From Streptomyces sp. NBC_00258 (GTDB lineage Bacteria > Actinomycetota > Actinomycetes > Streptomycetales > Streptomycetaceae), in assembly GCF_036182465.1 (NCBI RefSeq), contig NZ_CP108081.1, positions 5,828,001 to 5,892,000 of the forward strand: DNA of 64,000 bases, in the 5' to 3' direction. Position 1 is the first letter of the stretch. Every line of letters begins with the position of its first letter. This document shows positions 51,553-60,701 of this stretch, piece by piece. A program made the translations under genes and the position numbers. The notes under the pieces are model-generated. The model searched no databases and was not told the DNA's origin. It was given only the letters and a program-made list of their open reading frames with translations.

Positions 51553-51709
51553 CTCAGCGTGCCTCTGGGGACTCCGCCCCCAGCCCCCCCCAATCGGCCT
51601 GAACGGCCTCGTCCTCAAACGCCGGACGGCTGAGTGTGCACGCCCGCGCCAAAAGGAGACGGGCGGACCGCCAGAGTAAAGACGCACCCGCAGCCGCAAT
51701 CGCACGGGA

Positions 51710-51827
51710 GCGGGCCGTGCCGGTACGTCGAAAGCCCGCCGCGTACGGCTCCTCCAGGAAACGGAACCCTAAAAACCAACAGCCGTACACCCGGAGGCGG
51801 CGGGCTCGACGTACCGGCACGGCCCGC
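51710..51827. repeat. Large imperfect inverted repeat
   Basis: Terminal arms of 22 bp are perfect: GCGGGCCGTGCCGGTACGTC + GA at 51710-51731 and their complement at 51806-51827. The inner arms (GCCCGCCGCGTACGGCT vs AGCCGTAC...GGCGGCGGGC) continue with small bulges, leaving a 30-base AT-richer centre. It could fold as one long hairpin. Confidence 0.85.
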
Positions 51828-51831
51828 GCCC

Positions 51832-51900
51832 CACCCCAACGCCGGGCGCCGTCAAACCGCCACCCCAACGCCGAGCAGCGTCAAACCGCCACCCCAACGG
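51832..51900 (+). repeat. Tandem 29-bp repeats (2.4 copies)
   Basis: Unit begins CACCCCAACGCCGGGCGCCG and ends TCAAACCGC; a second unit (51861-51889) has three changes, and a partial third follows. It lies just after the inverted repeat. Confidence 0.85.
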
Positions 51901-51912
51901 CGGCGGTCACCC

Positions 51913-52596
51913 TCAACCGTCCAACCCCACCACCCGAACCCCCACCTCCGCAGCGAACACCCCCGCCAGATCCATCAACTGAGCAGGACTGATCACGGCC
52001 CCGGCCAACCGATCAACCCCCCGCGTGAACCCCACCTCGGCCGCCCGCCGCAGATCGACATCCACGAGCGTCGCCCCGGTGAGGTCCGCCCCCTTCACCA
52101 CACAGTCCACAAACTCCACCCGCTCCAGCCGAGCACCCCCGAAGTCCGGCTCGACAAGCACACACCCCTCGAACACGACATCCCTGAGCCGCGCCTCCCG
52201 CAGATTCAGGTAGTCGATCTTCCCCCCACGCACGACGACCCGCTCCAGCACGGCCCCGTGCCACTGCACCCCACCCAGCCGGGCATCGACAACCTCCACG
52301 TCCCTGAAGGTCGAAGCCCCAAGATCCGTACCCACGCCCCGGATCCCGGTGAGCACAGAGTCCAGCACCCGCGCCCCACGGAGCCGCGTCTCATCCACCG
52401 CGCACCCCGTCAGCGCGCAGTCCATGAACCGCGCACCCCCACCGTCCTGCCCCACGAAGTCGACATCGCTGAACCGCAGCCCGTCATAGTCCCCGTCCGG
52501 CTCCAGCCCGCCACCCCCATAAGGCTCAAGCGGCGGCAACCGCACCTCGGGCCGCCGAGCCGCCTTGACCCCCGCCTTAGCCACGTTCCTCACCAT
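51913..52596 (-). CDS. Pentapeptide-repeat protein
   Basis: 227 residues from ATG 52596. Starts with a short basic head (KAGVKAARRPEVRLPPLEPYGGGG), then pentapeptide-type A(D/N)LxX coils: GLRFSDVDFVGQ, LNLREARLRDVVFEGCVL, DFGGARLERVEFVDCVVKGADLTGATLVDVDL. A right-handed beta-helix is expected; some relatives protect DNA gyrase, but this one lacks a diagnostic feature. The C-terminus (AVISPAQLMDLAGVFA) is a helical cap. Confidence 0.86.
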   Translation of the reverse strand: MVRNVAKAGVKAARRPEVRLPPLEPYGGGGLEPDGDYDGLRFSDVDFVGQDGGGARFMDCALTGCAVDETRLRGARVLDSVLTGIRGVGTDLGASTFRDVEVVDARLGGVQWHGAVLERVVVRGGKIDYLNLREARLRDVVFEGCVLVEPDFGGARLERVEFVDCVVKGADLTGATLVDVDLRRAAEVGFTRGVDRLAGAVISPAQLMDLAGVFAAEVGVRVVGLDG

Positions 52597-52761
52597 CCCC
52601 CCATCCTGCACCCACCCACTGACAACCACCCTGACCAGCCAAAACTCCCCCGATGTCACATTCCGACCCCTCAGAGGAGTCATAGAGGAGAGGAAAAGGA
52701 ACCGCCCAACGGACCCCAGGCCCCCGGAACACAGCCCCCGGACCAGAGGAGACCCAAGCCC

Positions 52762-53934
52762 ATGCACCGCATCACCGTCGTCGGCGGCGGCTTCGCCGGC
52801 CTCACCGCTGCCATCACCGCCGCGGAAGCAGGCGCAAAGGTCACCGTGTACGAGGCCCACCACACCCTCGGCGGCCGAGCCCGCACCACCGAGGGCCCGT
52901 ACAAAACGAACGAGGGCCCCCACGCCCTCTACAAGGGCGGCCCCCACTGGACCTGGCTCAGCCAACGCGGCCTGATCGGCGAACTCGCCCCGCTCCCACC
53001 CCTGGAGGCCGCCCGCCTCCGCCTCCGTCACAAGGGCGCCCTCCGCCGCACCCCACCGTTCGCGATGCTCAAACTCCTCCGCCGCACAGCCGAACGGGCC
53101 CCCGTGGACCAGGATTTCAAGACCTGGGCAACCAACATCGCGGGCGAGGAAGGCGCAACCGCGGCAGCCCACTACTCCGCCGTCGCACTCTTCCACCACA
53201 ACCCGGGCGCCCTCTCCGCCGCGTTCGTACAGGAACGCCTGCGCCGAGCGACAAAGCTGCCCCCCGAGGCGCACTACCCGCGCGGCGGCTGGGCGAGCGT
53301 GATCGACAGGATGGCGGCCCGGGCCTGGAACCTCGGCGTACGCGTAGAGACCCTGGCCCGGGTCAACGAACTCCCGGGCGACCACGGCCCGGTCGTCGTC
53401 GCCACCTCCCTCGACGCGGCCCGCACCCTTCTCAAGGACAGCTCCCTGGCCTGGACGAGCGGCCGAACGGCCCTGATCGACCTGGCGGTCCGTACCCGCA
53501 GGGGCGACGCGTTCGCCGTCTCCGACCTCGACGCACCGGGCTGGATCGAGCGGTTCACGGCCCAGGACCGCACGCTCGCCCCGGCCGGCGAGCAGCTCCT
53601 CCAGGGCCAGATCCCGATCGCACCGCACGAGTCCCGCGCGGACGGCATCGCCCGCGCCGAGGAGCTCCTCGACCTGGCCTTCCCGACCTGGCGCGACCGC
53701 GTGACGTACCGCCGCGAGGCGCTCGCGAACGGCCGCACCGGCGCGGTGGACCTGCCAGGGACGAGCTGGCGCGACCGCCCCCGTATCGACCGGGGCAACG
53801 GCGTCTACCTGGCCGGCGACCAGGTCGCGGCACCGGGCGTGCTCTCCGAGGTGTCGTTCAACAGCGCGCTGGAAGCGGTGTCCCTGGCACTGGGCACGCG
53901 AACCAGGTCGGGCCTTGACCTGAAGCACGCTTGA
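52762..53934 (+). CDS. FAD-dependent amine-oxidase-like oxidoreductase
   Basis: 390 residues from ATG 52762 (AGAGGAG upstream). Dinucleotide loop ITVVGGGFAGLTAAITAAEAGAKVTVYEAHHTLGGRARTTEG, a central region with ATKLPPEAHYPRGGWASVIDRM, and C-terminal GNGVYLAGDQVAAPGVLSEVSFNSALEAVSLAL. It resembles carotenoid/phytoene desaturase and amine oxidase relatives; no carotenoid genes are near, so the substrate is open. Divergent from the pentapeptide gene. Confidence 0.85.
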   Translation: MHRITVVGGGFAGLTAAITAAEAGAKVTVYEAHHTLGGRARTTEGPYKTNEGPHALYKGGPHWTWLSQRGLIGELAPLPPLEAARLRLRHKGALRRTPPFAMLKLLRRTAERAPVDQDFKTWATNIAGEEGATAAAHYSAVALFHHNPGALSAAFVQERLRRATKLPPEAHYPRGGWASVIDRMAARAWNLGVRVETLARVNELPGDHGPVVVATSLDAARTLLKDSSLAWTSGRTALIDLAVRTRRGDAFAVSDLDAPGWIERFTAQDRTLAPAGEQLLQGQIPIAPHESRADGIARAEELLDLAFPTWRDRVTYRREALANGRTGAVDLPGTSWRDRPRIDRGNGVYLAGDQVAAPGVLSEVSFNSALEAVSLALGTRTRSGLDLKHA

Positions 53935-54036
53935 GGTTGAACGCTGGTGACAACACACGACCGAGCAGCACCGCGCCCCACCCCCAGAGCCCCGCCACGC
54001 CCCTCCCGCCTCGCCTCACCTCGCCCAAGGAGCCCC

Positions 54037-55053
54037 ATGCAAGCCATCCGCCTCCACGCCTTCGGCCCGGCCGAGAACCTCACGTACGAGCGGACGGACG
54101 CCCCCCGCCCCGCCCCCGGCCAGGTCCGCATCCAGGTCGCCGCCGCGGGCGTACACCTCCTGGACACGGCGATCCGGGCGGGCATCAAGGGCCCGCTCCC
54201 GGAGCTGCCCGCGCTTCCCACGATCCCGGGCCGCGAGGTCGCCGGCACGGTCGAGTCCCTCGGCGAGGGCGTCGCCGCCCTCTGGCTGGGCAAGCGCGTG
54301 GTGGCCCACCTGGGCTTCAACCCGGGCGGCTACGCCGAACTCGCCGTCACGGACGTGGACCGCCTCCACGAGATCCCCGCGAACCTGGACTTCGCAGGGG
54401 CCGTCGCGATGATCGGCACGGGCCGTACGACGATGGGGATCCTCCAGTTCGCCGATCTCACCCCCGACTCCGTGGCCGTGATCCCGGCCGCGGCGGGCGG
54501 TATCGGCACCCTCCTCGTGCAGTACGCGAAGCACGCGGGCGCCACCGTGATCGGCCTGGCGGGAGGCCCCGAGAAGGTGGCACGGGTCGAGAAGAACGGC
54601 GCGGACCTGGCCGTCGACTACAAGGACCCGAACTGGCCGGACCAGGTGAGGCGGTTCCTCGGCGACCGCAGGGCCACGATCGTCTTCGACGGCGTAGGCG
54701 GCGACACAGCGCGCAAGTCGGTGGCCCTGCTCTCCACCCCGGGCACAACCACCCCGACCACCCCGCACACCCCCGACGCCAAGCACCTGGTCTTCGGCTG
54801 GTCGGGCGCGGGCCTGCACGACGGCACCCCGTACCTCGTCGAGGGCGTGTCCGAATCGGTCCTGGGCCCCGTGATGATGCAGAAGACAGGCGGCCCCAAC
54901 CCCGTCCGCACCCTGGAACTCCGCGCCCTCGCCGAGGCCGCCGAGGGCCGCCTCACCCCGGCCGTCCAGCGCTTCCCGCTCTCGCGGGCGGCAGCCGCAC
55001 ACCGGGCCCTGGAAACCCGGGACACCATCGGCAAGGTGGTCCTGGAACCGTGA
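54037..55053 (+). CDS. Zinc-binding-dehydrogenase-fold quinone oxidoreductase
   Basis: 338 residues from ATG 54037 (AAGGAG upstream). MDR superfamily: AIRLHAFGPAENLTYERTDAPRPAPGQVRIQV, VHLLDTAIRAGIKGPLPELPALPTIPGREVAGTVE, VIPAAAGGIGTLLVQYAKHAGATVIGLAGGPEK (NADPH loop AAxGGxG) and VDYKDPNWPD. No zinc Cys cluster, so a QOR-type NADPH:quinone reductase. Starts about 100 bp after the FAD gene. Confidence 0.9.
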   Translation: MQAIRLHAFGPAENLTYERTDAPRPAPGQVRIQVAAAGVHLLDTAIRAGIKGPLPELPALPTIPGREVAGTVESLGEGVAALWLGKRVVAHLGFNPGGYAELAVTDVDRLHEIPANLDFAGAVAMIGTGRTTMGILQFADLTPDSVAVIPAAAGGIGTLLVQYAKHAGATVIGLAGGPEKVARVEKNGADLAVDYKDPNWPDQVRRFLGDRRATIVFDGVGGDTARKSVALLSTPGTTTPTTPHTPDAKHLVFGWSGAGLHDGTPYLVEGVSESVLGPVMMQKTGGPNPVRTLELRALAEAAEGRLTPAVQRFPLSRAAAAHRALETRDTIGKVVLEP

Positions 55054-55066
55054 CCCCGGTCAACGC

Positions 55067-55549
55067 TCAGCCTTGAGCGCCCCGCCCCAACTCCGCGAGC
55101 GCCCCGTCCGTGAGCCGGTACACCGTCCACTCGTCCTGCGCCCGGGCCCCCAACGCCTCGTAGAAGTCAATGGACGGCTGGTTCCAGTTGAGCACGGCCC
55201 ATTCCAGCCGCTCGTACCCCCGCTCCACACAGATCCGGGCCAGCTCCCCGAGCAGCGCCTTCCCGTGCCCACCGCCCCGCGCCTGCGGCCGTACGTACAG
55301 GTCCTCCAGGTAGATCCCGTGCACCCCGCGCCACGTCGAGAAGTTGAGGAACCAGAGCGCGAACCCGACCGGCTCGCCGTCCGCCGACTCCGCGATGTGC
55401 GCGAACGCGGCCGGCCGCTCCCCGAAGAGCGCCTCGCGCAACTGCTCCTCGGTGGCTCTGACCTCCTCCAACGCCTTCTCGTACTCGGCCAGTTCACGGA
55501 CCATGGAGTGGATCACGGGCACATCAACGGGAGTCGCCGTACGAATCAT
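55067..55549 (-). CDS. GNAT acetyltransferase, diamine/SSAT-like
   Basis: 160 residues from ATG 55549. MIRTATPVDVPVIHSMVRELAEYEKALEEV opening, WFLNFSTWRGVHGIYLEDLYVRPQARGGGHGKALLGEL (acetyl-CoA site) and LNWNQPSIDFYEALGA: the pattern of spermidine/spermine N1-acetyltransferase relatives. Cytosolic. Convergent with the quinone reductase, 13 bp between stops. Confidence 0.9.
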   Translation of the reverse strand: MIRTATPVDVPVIHSMVRELAEYEKALEEVRATEEQLREALFGERPAAFAHIAESADGEPVGFALWFLNFSTWRGVHGIYLEDLYVRPQARGGGHGKALLGELARICVERGYERLEWAVLNWNQPSIDFYEALGARAQDEWTVYRLTDGALAELGRGAQG

Positions 55550-55610
55550 GCGGGCAGGCTACGACAGCGTTGCGGCCAACCCGAGCCAATATCCAGGCGG
55601 TCGGCCGGCC

Positions 55611-56444
55611 TCACCGCCCGAGCAACACCCGCGCGATGCCGACCTGCTCGGCGTCCAGCCCCTCCCCCTCCTCCACCTGCCACAGCGAGTTCTGCAGTAC
55701 CCGCCCGAGTGTCCAGGCCCGGGCCCGCTCCCGGTCCAGGCCCAGCGTCTCCGTCATCAGGTCGAAGCGGCGGGCCAGCCGCCCCTCGTCGTACCGGTTC
55801 CAGAGTGCGGGCAACAGCTCGAAGCCCGGGTCGCCCGCCAGCGGCTTCGGGTCGATGACGAGCCACGGTTCGCGCTCGGCGGCGAGGACGTTCTCGAAGT
55901 GCAGATCCCAGTGCAGCAGCCGGTCCCCGGGCTCGTCCGCGACCTCGCGCACGGCCGCCGCGCAGTCCTTCAGCAGCCGCCGGTCGCCCTCGTCCCCGCC
56001 TTCCCCCTCAAGGGACTTCAGGACGGCAGGCAACCGCTCGAACATCCCCGCGACGACGCCGTCCAGCCGCCGCAGCCCCTCCGGCGCCGGCACGGCCGTG
56101 AGCCGCGCCAGCAGCTCCGCGAGGATCCCGGTGGCCTTCATCACGTCGGGCACGGCGTCCAACGGCCGCCCCTCGTCGAGCCGTTCGAGCAGCAGTGTGC
56201 CCGTCTCCGCGTCCTCGTCCAGCAGCCGTACGACCCCGTCGCCGCCCCAGGTCCGCAGCGCGAGCCCCTCGCCCACGGTCTCGTCGTCCACGTCCTGGAG
56301 CTTCAGCGCGGCCCGCGTGCCGTCCCCGAGCACCACAGGCAGCACGACCGAGACCCGCCCGCTCATGGGCGTCCCCTCCTGCCGCAGCCCCCACCGCTCC
56401 AGGAACTCCTCGCCCCGCTCCAGCAGCCGCGCATACCGAACCAT
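55611..56444 (-). CDS. Aminoglycoside phosphotransferase-like kinase
   Basis: 277 residues from ATG 56444 (GAGG eight bases upstream; 56450 is also possible). Kinase features: VVLGDGTRAALKLQDVDDETVGEGLAL (Lys), the catalytic loop LLHWDLHFENVLAAEREPWLVIDPKPLAGDPGFELLPALW (HxDxxxxN, DxD). Closest to APH(6)/streptomycin 6-kinase types. It could phosphorylate an antibiotic or a metabolite. Divergent from the FAD gene. Confidence 0.87.
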   Translation of the reverse strand: MVRYARLLERGEEFLERWGLRQEGTPMSGRVSVVLPVVLGDGTRAALKLQDVDDETVGEGLALRTWGGDGVVRLLDEDAETGTLLLERLDEGRPLDAVPDVMKATGILAELLARLTAVPAPEGLRRLDGVVAGMFERLPAVLKSLEGEGGDEGDRRLLKDCAAAVREVADEPGDRLLHWDLHFENVLAAEREPWLVIDPKPLAGDPGFELLPALWNRYDEGRLARRFDLMTETLGLDRERARAWTLGRVLQNSLWQVEEGEGLDAEQVGIARVLLGR

Positions 56445-56514
56445 GACCATCACCTCACGTAACCATGGAATCCGAAGGAGACACCCGCCACCCGGAGAAG
56501 CTAACGTCCCGCGC

Positions 56515-57981
56515 ATGAGCAGCACGGAGAACGCGGACCGCGCGACCGAGACGGCACGCGCGGCGCACGCGCCCCGCACCGCCGACGGGCCCCGCACCGT
56601 AGTCAACGGCGGCATATCGTTCTGGTACGCGCAGGACGGGCTCCCCACGCCCCGTGAGCCCCTTCCCGGGGACGCGAGTGCCGATGTGGTGATCGTGGGC
56701 GGCGGCTACACCGGCCTGTGGACCGCGTACTACCTGAAGAAGGCCGCGCCCTTCCTGCGGATCACGGTCCTGGAGCAGCGGTTCTGCGGCTACGGCGCGT
56801 CCGGCCGCAACGGCGGCTGGCTCTACAACGGCATCGCGGGCCGCGACCGGTACGCGCGCCTGCACGGCCACGAGGCCGCCGTACGGCTCCAGGAGGCCAT
56901 GAACGCCACGGTCGCCGAGGTCGTGCGGGTCACCGAGGAAGAGCACATCGACGCGGACGTCCACCGTGGCGGCGTACTCGAAGTCGCCTGCACCCCGGCC
57001 CAGCTGGCCCGTCTGAAGGCCTTCCACGAGACGGAGCTCTCGTACGGGGAGAAGGACCGCGAGCTGTACAGCGCGCGCGAGACCGCCGGCCGTATCCGGG
57101 TCGCGGACGCGGTGGGCTCGACCTGGACCCCGCACGGCGCCCGTCTGCACCCCGTCAAGCTGCTCAAGGGCCTCGCCGCGGCCGTCGAGGCGCTCGGCGT
57201 CACGATCCACGAGTCGACACCCGTCACGGAGATCAGACCCAAGCACGCCGTCACGCCGTACGGCACGGTCCGCGCCCCGTACGTCCTGCGCTGCACGGAG
57301 GGCTTCACGGCCTCCCTGAAGGGCCAGAAGCGGACCTGGCTCCCCATGAACTCCTCGATGATCGCCACCGAGCCGCTGACCGCCGAGCAGTGGGAGTCCA
57401 TCGGCTGGGATGGCCGCGAGACCCTCGGTGACATGGCGCACGCGTACATGTACGCGCAGCGCACCGCCGACGACCGCATCGCACTGGGTGGCCGCGGAGT
57501 CCCGTACCGCTTCGGTTCGCGCACGGACAACGACGGCCGTACGCAGGCGTCGACGGTCCGCGCGCTGCGGGAGCTCCTGGTGCGGTTCTTCCCGCAGCTG
57601 TCCGACGTCGCCGTGGCGCACGCCTGGTCGGGCGTCCTCGGTGTCCCGCGCGACTGGTGCGCCACGGTCACCCTGGACCGCTCCACGGGCCTCGGCTGGG
57701 CCGGCGGCTATGTGGGCTCCGGCGTCGCCACGGCCAACCTCGCCGCCCGCACCCTCCGGGACCTGATCCAGAGGGATTCCGGCCAATCCGGGGCGACCGA
57801 CCTCACCGCCCTCCCCTGGGTCGAACACAAGGTCCGCAAGTGGGAACCGGAGCCTTTCCGCTGGCTCGGGGTACACGGCATGTACGCGACGTATCGAGCC
57901 GCCGACCGCCGCGAACTCACCACCCATGCCGCACAGTCGTCCCGGATCGCGCGCATCGCCGACCGGGTCGCGGGACGCTGA
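56515..57981 (+). CDS. FAD-dependent oxidoreductase (DAO/PuuB-like)
   Basis: 488 residues from ATG 56515. A leader of 55 residues, then VVIVGGGYTGLWTAYYLKKAAPFLRITVLEQRFCGYGASGRNGGW (FAD, with the GASGRN of gamma-glutamylputrescine oxidase-like enzymes). C-terminal LGGRGVPYRFGSR, WSGVLGVPRDWCATVTLD and GWAGGYVGSGVATANLAARTL. Likely oxidises an amine or amino acid. The polyamine-like acetyltransferase nearby hints at polyamine metabolism, a weak inference. Confidence 0.88.
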   Translation: MSSTENADRATETARAAHAPRTADGPRTVVNGGISFWYAQDGLPTPREPLPGDASADVVIVGGGYTGLWTAYYLKKAAPFLRITVLEQRFCGYGASGRNGGWLYNGIAGRDRYARLHGHEAAVRLQEAMNATVAEVVRVTEEEHIDADVHRGGVLEVACTPAQLARLKAFHETELSYGEKDRELYSARETAGRIRVADAVGSTWTPHGARLHPVKLLKGLAAAVEALGVTIHESTPVTEIRPKHAVTPYGTVRAPYVLRCTEGFTASLKGQKRTWLPMNSSMIATEPLTAEQWESIGWDGRETLGDMAHAYMYAQRTADDRIALGGRGVPYRFGSRTDNDGRTQASTVRALRELLVRFFPQLSDVAVAHAWSGVLGVPRDWCATVTLDRSTGLGWAGGYVGSGVATANLAARTLRDLIQRDSGQSGATDLTALPWVEHKVRKWEPEPFRWLGVHGMYATYRAADRRELTTHAAQSSRIARIADRVAGR

Positions 57982-58006
57982 TCCGCCGTACAGACAGGGG
58001 AACCCC

Positions 58007-58735
58007 ATGAGCACCGCAGTCATGGACACCGTCCGTTACTCCTCCGACGGTCAGCTCCTCGACATCCATCGCGCCGCCGCCCCGGACGCCCCGACGGTTC
58101 TGCTCTGGCACGGGCGCGGCCCGGCCGAGCGGGACGTCCTGGGCGCCCTGGCCGCGGAGGTGGCCCGCCTCGGCGCCACCGTCATAGTCCCCGACTGGCA
58201 CCCGGACGCCCCCGACGGCGGCCGCCCCCACCTCGAGGCGTCCCTCCGCTTCACCTGGGACTTCGTACGGGACCCGGCCGACGTCGTCCTCGTCGGCTGG
58301 TCGCTCGGCGGCCGGGCCGCGATGGCGACGGCCCTGCGCCCCGACCCGCCGGAGGGCTGGCGCCCGGCCGCCGTGGTCGGCATCGCCGCCCGCTACAACC
58401 AGCCCGAGCCGCTGCTCGGCCTGCCCTCCCCGATGGCCGTCTGCGCCTCCGCCCCGCCGCTGCCCATCCATCTGGTGCACGGCACGGCGGACCGGGTCTG
58501 CGACTTCGCCAACGCCCAAGAGTTCCAGTCCGTCCTGGCCGCCTGCGGCCGCCCCGCGCCCCTCACGGTGCTCACCACCGACCACTCGGGCGCGGTCATG
58601 GCCGAGTACGCCTCCGAACTCGGCCGCTGCCGCCCCGCGCACTCCGGAAGCGCCCACCGCGAGGGCCTGCGCACGGCCCGCGTCATCGCGGAGGCGGCGG
58701 GCCTGCCCACGCGGGAGGGCCAAGTCAGCGGGTGA
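58007..58735 (+). CDS. Alpha/beta hydrolase (dienelactone hydrolase-like)
   Basis: 242 residues from ATG 58007 (CAGGGGAA upstream), 25 bp after the FAD gene. Nucleophile elbow VLVGWSLGGRAA (Ser), TVLLWHGRGPAERD, HLVHGTADRVCDFANAQEF and TTDHSGAVMAEYA (His). Cytosolic; ester or lactone substrate unknown. Probably cotranscribed with the FAD oxidoreductase. Confidence 0.83.
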   Translation: MSTAVMDTVRYSSDGQLLDIHRAAAPDAPTVLLWHGRGPAERDVLGALAAEVARLGATVIVPDWHPDAPDGGRPHLEASLRFTWDFVRDPADVVLVGWSLGGRAAMATALRPDPPEGWRPAAVVGIAARYNQPEPLLGLPSPMAVCASAPPLPIHLVHGTADRVCDFANAQEFQSVLAACGRPAPLTVLTTDHSGAVMAEYASELGRCRPAHSGSAHREGLRTARVIAEAAGLPTREGQVSG

Positions 58736-59309
58736 CCCGTACCCCGTGGAGCATCGGCAGCGCGGTCGCCCGGACCGTCCTGTCGCGGTAAGAGATGCCC
58801 CCGCCGCGCGGCCGCCCGGCATTCCGTTCAGGCAACGCGGTGGGGCAACGCAGTGGGGCATCGGCGCCGACACGACCCCGTTGAATTTCATTGCCCGCCA
58901 GTCCGCTGCGCACTGCACAGACGGGCCGAATTCAGATCGTGGTGAGCGCGAGGCACGGTCGGGGACGCCGCCGAATTCCGATTTCGGCGACGGCTCTTTC
59001 CCTCACCGGTGACGAGTCGGCACCCCGGCCGTTCATCTCCGGCCAACGAGTCTCTGAGCAGCACGAACACGGCCGCGACCGGCGCTACGGACCGTCGGCG
59101 AACCGGCACTCCATCGGCCGATTCAGCGCCCCGGGCAGCCACTTCCACCGCCCGCGAAACGGGCATTGAGCGGCTTTTGAACAAGGCGGGCGCCGAGCCG
59201 CCCGTCCCCTACAGTCCGTACCGCCAAGAGGCGGACCGATGGCTTCCCCCATGCCGAGCGCTGCCGGTTCCGCGACCCCCCATGCTCGAAAACGGAGCCA
59301 GTTCCGCGA
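58736..59309. other. Intergenic region, 574 bp, no gene
   Basis: Ends at the GTG of the EamA gene. Contains AATTCAGATCG/CCGAATTCCGATTTCGGCG tracts near 58925-58990 and AACGCGGTGGGGCAACGCAGTGGGGCA (a short direct repeat, GGGGCAACGC) near 58840. No convincing reading frame or RNA gene. Confidence 0.6.
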
Positions 59310-60701
59310 GTGAAATCCAGAATCGATCCGCTTTCCATAGCCGCGATGGCGATCGCCGTGGTCTCCATATCCGCCACCGCCCCGCTCACCGCCGCCGCCA
59401 CCGCGTCGCCGCTCGCCATGGCCTTCTGGCGCAACGCCCTGGGCTTCGCCACCCTCGGGCCGTTCCTCCTGATACTGCGCCGCCGCGAGGTGGTGCGCGT
59501 CGTGCGTGGCGAGCGCGGGCTGCTGCGCCCCGAACAGTGGCGGCCCATGGTCTTCGGCTTCCTCGCGGCCACGGCACTCGCTCTCCATTTCGCGGCCTTC
59601 ATGACGAGTACGCAGCTGACCTCGGTCGCCATGTCCACCGCGCTCGTCGCCACCCAGCCCGTCTGGCAGGCCCTCATCGCCGCGGGTCAGGGCGTCCGGG
59701 CATCCCGCAGGACATGGGCGGGTCTCACGCTCGCCGTGATCGGAGCGGCCGCGGCCGCCGGTGTGGACATCCAGTCCGGCAGCCGTACGGCACTGCTGGG
59801 GGACCTGCTCGCCCTCGCCGGGGCCGTCGCGCAGGCCGGGTACGCCGCGCTGAGCGAGAAGTCACGGGCGGACGTGAGCACGCCCCTGTACTCGACGGTC
59901 ACCTCGCTGGTCTGCGGACTCGAACTGCTCGCCGCCTGCTGGCTGTTCGACATCCCGCTCACCGGGTTCGACAGGACCACACAACTGTCGCTGCTCGGAC
60001 TGCTCATCCTCCCGCAGCTGCTGGGGCTCGGCGCACTGAACTTCGTCCTCGGCAGGACATCGGCGACGACGATGAGTGTCCTCCTGCTGCTGGAGACCCC
60101 GGTTGCCGCGCTCATGGCCTGGTCACTGATGGACCAGGGTGTCGCGGCCGCGACCGTCCCCGGGCTCCTCCTGATCATCATCGGCGTCACGGTGGTGGTG
60201 ACGAGCGACAGCGGTGGCAAGCCCGCACCGCGGGAGGACGACCTCAGCGGGCCGCACGAACTCCGCCGGCAGGACGAACAGCGCCGGCAGGACAACGCCA
60301 GTGCCGGAGCGCCTCCGTACCCGGCCTACGCCCCGCACACGCACCCGCACCCGCACCCGTCCCAACTCCCGCCCGCGGTCGGCGTATCCACCGTCGGAGA
60401 ACCGGCGGACAGCACACCGGCCCCTGCGTTCGAGGCATGGGCGGCCTCCGAGACCGCCCGGCCGACAACACCACGGCAGGCACCGCTCCGGTCCAGCGCC
60501 CGGCGGGACCCCAGAGTCGACTGGGCACGCCGCCCCTGGGACGAGAGCCCGACGATTCAGCTCAGCTATCACGGGGCGGGGGCGTTCGACACCATGTTCC
60601 TGGGCGGCCGGCGGCCAGAGGAACCGAGGCCGAACCCCGAGGAACCGAGGCCGGGCTTCGAGGAACCGAGGCCGGGCTTCGAAGGCGCCCGGCGGAGCTA
60701 G
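59310..60701 (+). CDS. EamA/DMT family transporter with long disordered tail
   Basis: 463 residues from GTG 59310. Ten membrane helices in two EamA units (residues 1-295: AMAFWRNALGFATLGPFLLIL, FAAFMTSTQLTSVAMSTALVATQP, GLTLAVIGAAAAAGV ... PVAALMAWSLMDQGVAAATVPGLLLIIIGVTVVV). From 300 onward, a Pro/His/Arg-rich cytosolic tail ends with three copies of EEPRPGF. The stop TAG shares its CTAG with the stop of the convergent LuxR gene. Substrate unknown; drug/metabolite exporter. Confidence 0.86.
   Translation: MKSRIDPLSIAAMAIAVVSISATAPLTAAATASPLAMAFWRNALGFATLGPFLLILRRREVVRVVRGERGLLRPEQWRPMVFGFLAATALALHFAAFMTSTQLTSVAMSTALVATQPVWQALIAAGQGVRASRRTWAGLTLAVIGAAAAAGVDIQSGSRTALLGDLLALAGAVAQAGYAALSEKSRADVSTPLYSTVTSLVCGLELLAACWLFDIPLTGFDRTTQLSLLGLLILPQLLGLGALNFVLGRTSATTMSVLLLLETPVAALMAWSLMDQGVAAATVPGLLLIIIGVTVVVTSDSGGKPAPREDDLSGPHELRRQDEQRRQDNASAGAPPYPAYAPHTHPHPHPSQLPPAVGVSTVGEPADSTPAPAFEAWAASETARPTTPRQAPLRSSARRDPRVDWARRPWDESPTIQLSYHGAGAFDTMFLGGRRPEEPRPNPEEPRPGFEEPRPGFEGARRS

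Larger units (their letters stand above)
51553..51912. other. Intergenic region, 360 bp, no gene
   Basis: Holds a CCTCAAACGCCGGACGG motif near 51611-51629 (relative of the 37031-37239 repeats), the large inverted repeat 51710-51827, a 29-bp tandem repeat at 51832-51900, and no convincing reading frame on either strand. Confidence 0.75.

Noticed and set aside
51832..51900. A CRISPR array
   Set aside because: The 29-bp units are directly abutting with no spacers, and no cas genes are present.
52762..53934. A carotenoid or other biosynthetic gene cluster
   Set aside because: The desaturase-like oxidoreductase has no crt, PKS or NRPS neighbours; the surroundings are housekeeping or stand-alone genes.
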